Position numbers and translations under genes: made by a program. Source: Acinetobacter apis (lineage in GTDB: Bacteria; Pseudomonadota; Gammaproteobacteria; Pseudomonadales; Moraxellaceae). Taken from it: a stretch of 64,000 nt of DNA. Below the pieces are notes generated by a model. It saw only the letters and a list, made by a program, of their open reading frames with translations, was not told where the DNA came from and searched no databases. The stretch lies in contig NZ_FZLN01000001.1 in assembly GCF_900197575.1 (NCBI RefSeq), positions 806,001 through 870,000 on the forward strand, read 5' to 3'. Shown here piece after piece: positions 59,543-64,000 of the stretch. Numbering within the stretch: the stretch's first letter is position 1; each line of letters begins with the position of its first letter.

Positions 59543-60988
59543 ATGTCTAAGGCGAATGGCCAGGTTTCTACAACGATTTCCCAAAGTGACAATAAAACTC
59601 AGGAACCGAATCAACTTAAAGAATTTAGAACACCTCCGCACAATTTATCAATTGAGCAAGCTGTGCTTGCTGCCTTGATGACTGTCGCTGAGTCTTTTGA
59701 GCAAGTGAGTGATTTGTTGGTCGAAACAGACTTTTATGCAACACGACACAAATATATTTTTAGAGCAATCGAAAAGCTTGCCCAAGACAATTCACCATAT
59801 GATGCGGTACTCGTTCATGATTGGTTAGTCAAACAAAGTTTAATTGATGCTATCGGTGGTGAAAACTACTTAATGCAGCTAATGTCAGACTCCCCTTCAA
59901 GTTTTTATAACTTAGAAGTATATGCCAATAAAATCAAAGAATTCGCAACGCTTCGGAGCATGATTAAAGTCAGCAATGAAATTTTAACCAATGCTTATGA
60001 TACCAAAGGGCGCAGCGTTTCAGAAATTCTAGATTTGGCTGAAACCAATATTTTCTCGATTGCCGAGCAACATAGCAGTAATAAAAAAGCTGCAGGTCCT
60101 CAGCCCATTACTGCCATTGTATCGAATGTATTTAACAAACTAAGCGAACTCTCACAGCTTGAAGGTAACATTACAGGGCTATCAACTGGATTTATCGAAC
60201 TTGATAATAAAACATCAGGTATGCAAGCTGGCGATTTGATTATTGTGGCTGCCCGTCCCTCTATGGGTAAAACCACTTTTGCCATGAACTTAATTGAAAG
60301 TGTACTGTTTAACTGTGATTTACCAGCCTTGGTTTTTTCTATGGAAATGCCAGCTGACTCACTTGCCATGCGTTTAATTTCTTCATGGGGCAAAGTACAC
60401 CAAGGGCACTTACGTTCTGGTAAATTAGACAGTGATGAATGGTCAAAAGTGACAGGTACCATTTTACAATTGCAAGAAAAATTTCTCTATATTGATGATT
60501 CATCTGCCCTACCACCAACCGAGTTACGGTCTCGGGCACGGCGAATTGCCAAACAACATGATGGTAAAATTGGCTGTATCATGATTGATTATTTACAGCT
60601 CATGAAAGTTCCTGGCATGGGAGACAACCGGGTTGGTGAGATTTCAGAAATTTCACGAAGCTTAAAAGCTTTAGCGAAAGAAATGAACTGTCCTGTTATT
60701 GCATTATCTCAGCTCAACCGTAGTCTTGAGAATCGTCCAAATAAACGCCCTGTAATGTCTGATCTTCGTGAGTCTGGTGCGATTGAGCAAGATGCGGACT
60801 TAATTACCTTTATCTACCGTGATGAAGTCTATAATAAGGAATCTAAAGAAGCAGGTACTGCCGAAATTATTATTGGTAAACAGCGTAATGGTCCAATTGG
60901 TACAGTACGTTTAGCATTTGAAGGACAATACACACGCTTTAGTAATTTATCACCTGAGTACTATAACCAGTATGATGATGACGAATAA
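59543..60988 (+). CDS. dnaB: Replicative DNA helicase
   Basis: 481 residues. N-terminal primase-binding domain (PHNLSIEQAVLAALM), linker, and RecA-like motor: GDLIIVAARPSMGKTTFAMNL (Walker A), MIDYLQLMKVPG (Walker B), ALSQLNRSLENRPNKRP, DLRESGAIEQDADLI and KQRNGPIGTVRL. Normal length for DnaB. Sits after rplI as in many gamma-proteobacteria, with a terminator between. Unwinds DNA at replication forks in complex with DnaG and DnaC-like loader. Confidence 0.98.
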   Translation: MSKANGQVSTTISQSDNKTQEPNQLKEFRTPPHNLSIEQAVLAALMTVAESFEQVSDLLVETDFYATRHKYIFRAIEKLAQDNSPYDAVLVHDWLVKQSLIDAIGGENYLMQLMSDSPSSFYNLEVYANKIKEFATLRSMIKVSNEILTNAYDTKGRSVSEILDLAETNIFSIAEQHSSNKKAAGPQPITAIVSNVFNKLSELSQLEGNITGLSTGFIELDNKTSGMQAGDLIIVAARPSMGKTTFAMNLIESVLFNCDLPALVFSMEMPADSLAMRLISSWGKVHQGHLRSGKLDSDEWSKVTGTILQLQEKFLYIDDSSALPPTELRSRARRIAKQHDGKIGCIMIDYLQLMKVPGMGDNRVGEISEISRSLKALAKEMNCPVIALSQLNRSLENRPNKRPVMSDLRESGAIEQDADLITFIYRDEVYNKESKEAGTAEIIIGKQRNGPIGTVRLAFEGQYTRFSNLSPEYYNQYDDDE

Positions 60989-61127
60989 CATCAGATGTTT
61001 AATCAGTGGCTTTGACAGTATCACAGCCGAGCCACTGATCAAAAAAATGAAAACGCGATATTCTGCAAACTCTCCATTTATGCTATGTTGAAGCTCTATT
61101 ATTTTATTTATTCTTTAATTGCTCAGT

Positions 61128-62132
61128 ATGTCATCATCACAAGAAAAAGAAACATCCAATAGCCTGTATCGACAATGGCAAATTCTTTCTTTACTGACCA
61201 CTGGAAAATGGTTAGGTACTCGCCAACTTCAAGAAAAACTTGAACTTGAAGGTGTTATGGTCAGTTTGAGAACTGTGCAACGTGACCTCAACCAATTGGC
61301 ACAGCGTTTTCCGATTGAGAATAATAAAGAAACACCACAAGGTTGGCGTTGGCGTGCCAATGCACCGCTACAAAGCTTACCCCATATGACCAGTTCTCAA
61401 GCTGTAACATTTATGATGGTTGAAGAACATCTAAAACACTTACTGCCGCCAAGCTTAATTGAAGAAATGAATCCATGGTTTGATTTAGCAAGACATAGCT
61501 TATCCTCGCAAAATAATGCCAGACAATGGATTAATCGCGTTCGAATTGTCCCTGCCAGTCAGCCATTAATTCCACCTACTGTTGATAAACAAGCACAACA
61601 AGGAATTTACGAGGGCTTACTTCAAGATAGGCAGATCGAATGTCTATACCGTGCAAGAATACATCAAGCTGAAAGCAAAACTTATATTTTAAATCCATTG
61701 GGATTGGTACAAAAAGGCGCTGTAATCTATTTAATTTGTACACGTCAAGGTCAATCTGATGTGCAAATTTTTGCATTACACCGCTTTCAATCGACTAAAG
61801 TTTTGGAGAGTCGTGCCTTACACCCTATTCATTTTAATATTGACGATTATATTGAATCGGGCGCTTTAGGCTTTCGTGTTGACTTCAATCAACCAACGCA
61901 ACATGTGATGTTACAGCTCAAAATGGATGAGCGCACAGCACAAATGTTCTATGAGAGTCCACTTAGCACTGATCAACATATTCAAATATTAGATGATGAC
62001 TTAGTATCTGTTGAAGCCAATGTACCTTTTACATCACAACTGATTTGGTGGTTACGTAGTTTTGGTAAAAAAATCATTGAAATTCAGCCACTCGAAGTCG
62101 CTCATGCAGTCTATGAAACAGAGTCATCTTAA
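61128..62132 (+). CDS. WYL-domain transcriptional regulator (YafY/DeoR-like HTH)
   Basis: About 334 residues. N-terminal winged helix (LYRQWQILSLLTTGKWLGTR then VSLRTVQRDLNQLAQRFPIE), WYL-type Sm-like domain from about 180 (ECLYRARIHQAESKTYILNP then AVIYLICTRQG), and C-terminal WCX-like region. The eponymous W is replaced (VIYLIC), as in several family members. WYL proteins bind nucleotides or other ligands and often control DNA-damage or defence genes, but nothing here points to a target. TTG at 61119 and ATG at 61128 are both possible; no good ribosome site for either. Confidence 0.85.
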   Translation: MSSSQEKETSNSLYRQWQILSLLTTGKWLGTRQLQEKLELEGVMVSLRTVQRDLNQLAQRFPIENNKETPQGWRWRANAPLQSLPHMTSSQAVTFMMVEEHLKHLLPPSLIEEMNPWFDLARHSLSSQNNARQWINRVRIVPASQPLIPPTVDKQAQQGIYEGLLQDRQIECLYRARIHQAESKTYILNPLGLVQKGAVIYLICTRQGQSDVQIFALHRFQSTKVLESRALHPIHFNIDDYIESGALGFRVDFNQPTQHVMLQLKMDERTAQMFYESPLSTDQHIQILDDDLVSVEANVPFTSQLIWWLRSFGKKIIEIQPLEVAHAVYETESS

Positions 62133-62151
62133 TATCAGATCTTTAGAGTTA

Positions 62152-62181
62152 AAAAAGACCTGCTTGAGCAGGTCTTTTTCT
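62152..62181. terminator. Bidirectional terminator between the WYL gene and mnmG
   Basis: Arms AAAAAGACCTGCT and AGCAGGTCTTTTT with loop TG. Confidence 0.9.
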
Positions 62182-62190
62182 TAGTGCAAA

Positions 62191-64000
62191 TTATGCCGTC
62201 TTTTTGATTAAGTGGCTTTTACGCACAGTAATCATCACAAGCTGTACTGCTGCAGGTGTAACCCCTGGAATACGCATGGCTTGTGCTAAAGTTTCAGGAC
62301 GCACGTTTTCAAGCTTTTGGGTAATTTCTCTTGATAATCCAGATACTTTACTATATTCAAAGTCTGCTGGTATTTTTGTTTCTTCCAAACGTTTTAACTG
62401 TGCAACATCTTCTTGTTGACGGTCAATATACCCTGCATATTTTACTGCAATTTCAATTTGCTCACCAATTTGCTCAGTGACTGTTGAATCTGTAAGTTCA
62501 GCAATCTCAGCAAAAGTAATTTTTGGACGTTTTAGTAAATCAATCGCACTACATTCTTTACTTAAATCTGCACCTGTCATCTCAACAAATTTTTTGCCAA
62601 GTGGATTATTTGGTGCTGCCCATAAATTCTTTAAGCGTGCTGTTTCAGTTTCTACAGCTTCCATTTTTTCACAGAAACTTGCCCAACGTGCACCATCTAC
62701 TAAACCAAGCTCACGACCAATCGCAGTTAAACGCTGATCTGCATTGTCTTCACGTAACATCAAGCGATATTCTGCACGTGAAGTAAACATACGGTATGGT
62801 TCTTTAGTACCTAAGGTAATTAAATCATCAACAAGGACGCCCATATATGCTTCATCACGCTTTGGTGACCACTGTTCTTGGTCATATGCACGGCGTGCTG
62901 CATTTAAACCTGCCAATAACCCTTGCGCTCCTGCCTCTTCATATCCTGTTGTGCCATTAATTTGACCTGCAAAATATAAGTTTTGGATCGCTTTGGTTTC
63001 TAATGTTGATTTTAACGCTTGCGGATCAAAGTAGTCATATTCAATTGCATAACCTGGACGCAGAATATGTGCATTTTCCATGCCTCGAATTGAGCGAACA
63101 AGTTGTAATTGAATATCAAATGGCAACGATGTTGAAATACCATTTGGATAAAGCTCATGTGTTGTTAAACCTTCAGGCTCAATAAATACCTGATGTGAAT
63201 CTTTATCTGCAAAGCGGTGGATTTTATCTTCAATTGATGGGCAATAACGTGGCCCTACACCTTCAATCACACCAGTGTACATGGGTGAACGATCTAAACC
63301 ACTACGAATAATTTCGTGTGTCTGTTCATTGGTATGTGTAATAAAGCAATTGACCTGTTCAGGGTGCATTGATGCATTGCCCATGAATGACATGGTCGGG
63401 GATGGAAAATCACCAGGCTGTGCAGTCATGACAGAAAAATCAACTGAACGTGCATCGATACGTGGCGGTGTTCCTGTTTTTAAACGTCCAACAGGCAATT
63501 TAAGTTCACGCAAACGATCTGCAAGTGCAATGGCTGGTGGATCACCTGCACGTCCACCACTCGATTGCTGTAACCCAATGTGAATCACGCCGCCAAGGAA
63601 TGTGCCTGTCGTTAACACCACCGTTTTGGTGTCAAAGCGAATACCCATTTGAGTAATCACCGCTTTAACCACATCGCCTTCAATAATAATATCGTCAGCA
63701 GCTTGCTGAAAAATATCTAAATTCGGTTGATTTTCAAGCGTTGCGCGAATGGCCGCTTTATACAAAATTCGGTCTGCTTGAGCTCTTGTTGCTCGTACAG
63801 CTGCACCTTTTCTAGAATTCAAAATACGAAATTGAATCCCACTTTGATCTGCAGCAAGTGCCATTGCACCGCCCAAAGCATCAATTTCACGCACAAGATG
63901 AGACTTACCAATTCCCCCAATTGCAGGGTTACAGCTCATCTGCCCTAATGTTTCAATATTATGGGTTAAAAGCAAGGTCTGGCGTCCCATACGAGCAGCA
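62191..64000 (-). CDS. mnmG: tRNA uridine 5-carboxymethylaminomethyl modification enzyme MnmG, N-terminus outside window
   Basis: At least 602 residues; the frame is open to the window end. The visible start [20 protein letters not shown] lies just after the FAD-binding GGGHAGxEAA motif, which must be outside, so ATG 63990 is internal. [56 protein letters not shown] and [12 protein letters not shown] are MnmG signatures. With MnmE it installs cmnm5U at wobble U34. It is on the opposite strand and convergent with the WYL gene. Confidence 0.97.
   Translation of the reverse strand, partial: AARMGRQTLLLTHNIETLGQMSCNPAIGGIGKSHLVREIDALGGAMALAADQSGIQFRILNSRKGAAVRATRAQADRILYKAAIRATLENQPNLDIFQQAADDIIIEGDVVKAVITQMGIRFDTKTVVLTTGTFLGGVIHIGLQQSSGGRAGDPPAIALADRLRELKLPVGRLKTGTPPRIDARSVDFSVMTAQPGDFPSPTMSFMGNASMHPEQVNCFITHTNEQTHEIIRSGLDRSPMYTGVIEGVGPRYCPSIEDKIHRFADKDSHQVFIEPEGLTTHELYPNGISTSLPFDIQLQLVRSIRGMENAHILRPGYAIEYDYFDPQALKSTLETKAIQNLYFAGQINGTTGYEEAGAQGLLAGLNAARRAYDQEQWSPKRDEAYMGVLVDDLITLGTKEPYRMFTSRAEYRLMLREDNADQRLTAIGRELGLVDGARWASFCEKMEAVETETARLKNLWAAPNNPLGKKFVEMTGADLSKECSAIDLLKRPKITFAEIAELTDSTVTEQIGEQIEIAVKYAGYIDRQQEDVAQLKRLEETKIPADFEYSKVSGLSREITQKLENVRPETLAQAMRIPGVTPAAVQLVMITVRKSHLIKKTA

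Overview
This 64-kb window comes from a gamma-proteobacterial chromosome, almost certainly an Acinetobacter. The evidence is low G+C, AT-rich intergenic spacers, and gene arrangements typical of Moraxellaceae/Pseudomonadales: epmB next to a PilZ/FimX-like pair, pyrB with an inactive dihydroorotase, alaS-lysC-csrA, cyoABCDE, and rpsF-rpsR-rplI-dnaB. It is mostly core genome. I see no phage, IS element, integron, CRISPR array, rRNA or tRNA gene. Both ends cut genes: epmB on the left and mnmG on the right.

Layout. 1-4.3 kb: end of epmB, a PilZ-domain c-di-GMP protein and a FimX-like degenerate GGDEF/EAL protein (+). 4.4-7.4 kb: rpmE, gloA and a long AmpG-type muropeptide permease (-). 7.6-10.2 kb: a Lon-family AAA protease (+). 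10.3-12.5 kb: pyrB and the catalytically dead pyrC' (-). 12.7-14.9 kb: rlmKL (+). 14.9-19.7 kb: a large unrecognised repeat-type protein and clpB, which has a good sigma-32-like promoter (-). 20.0-22.9 kb: a small exported ORF that resembles a slice of the adjacent TonB-dependent receptor, then that receptor. Both have candidate Fur boxes. 23.0-24.3 kb: an OsmC-like protein divergent from the Crp/Vfr regulator. 24.4-26.3 kb: tas and an M48 lipoprotein protease. 26.6-31.2 kb: a magnesium locus with a long leader, an exported barrel-like protein, mgtA and mgtC. 31.2-33.8 kb: hisZ and purA (-). 33.9-35.6 kb: an Lrp-type regulator divergent from azlCD. 35.6-36.6 kb: a GAPDH/Epd-like dehydrogenase (-). 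36.9-41.3 kb: alaS, lysC and csrA (+). 41.4-47.3 kb: rnhB, a small lipoprotein, an adenine deaminase, an NCS2 purine permease, prmC and prfA (-). 47.9-48.7 kb: an M15-type lipoprotein peptidase. 48.8-52.9 kb: ppsR and ppsA (divergent), then a GYF/RDD membrane protein. 53.2-58.1 kb: cyoABCDE. 58.3-61.0 kb: rpsF-rpsR-rplI and dnaB. 61.1-62.1 kb: a WYL regulator. 62.2-64.0 kb: mnmG (-).

Genes that work together: PilZ protein with FimX (c-di-GMP and probably type IV pili), pyrB/pyrC' (pyrimidine synthesis), prfA/prmC (termination and RF methylation), ppsA/ppsR (PEP synthesis and its control), adenine deaminase with the purine permease (salvage), azlCD with its Lrp-type regulator (branched-chain amino-acid export), mgtA/mgtC with an exported partner (Mg2+), and the complete cyo operon (bo3 quinol oxidase plus heme O synthase).

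Points most worth a second look: csrA has no ATG, GTG or TTG at the conserved N-terminus and apparently starts at ATT (or CTG); the small receptor-derived exported ORF with a duplicated leader; the roughly 270-nt leader before the Mg2+ genes; Ig-like repeats inserted in AmpG; four phased repeats between the Lrp gene and azlC; and a perfect operator-like palindrome abutting the -10 of the M48 gene.
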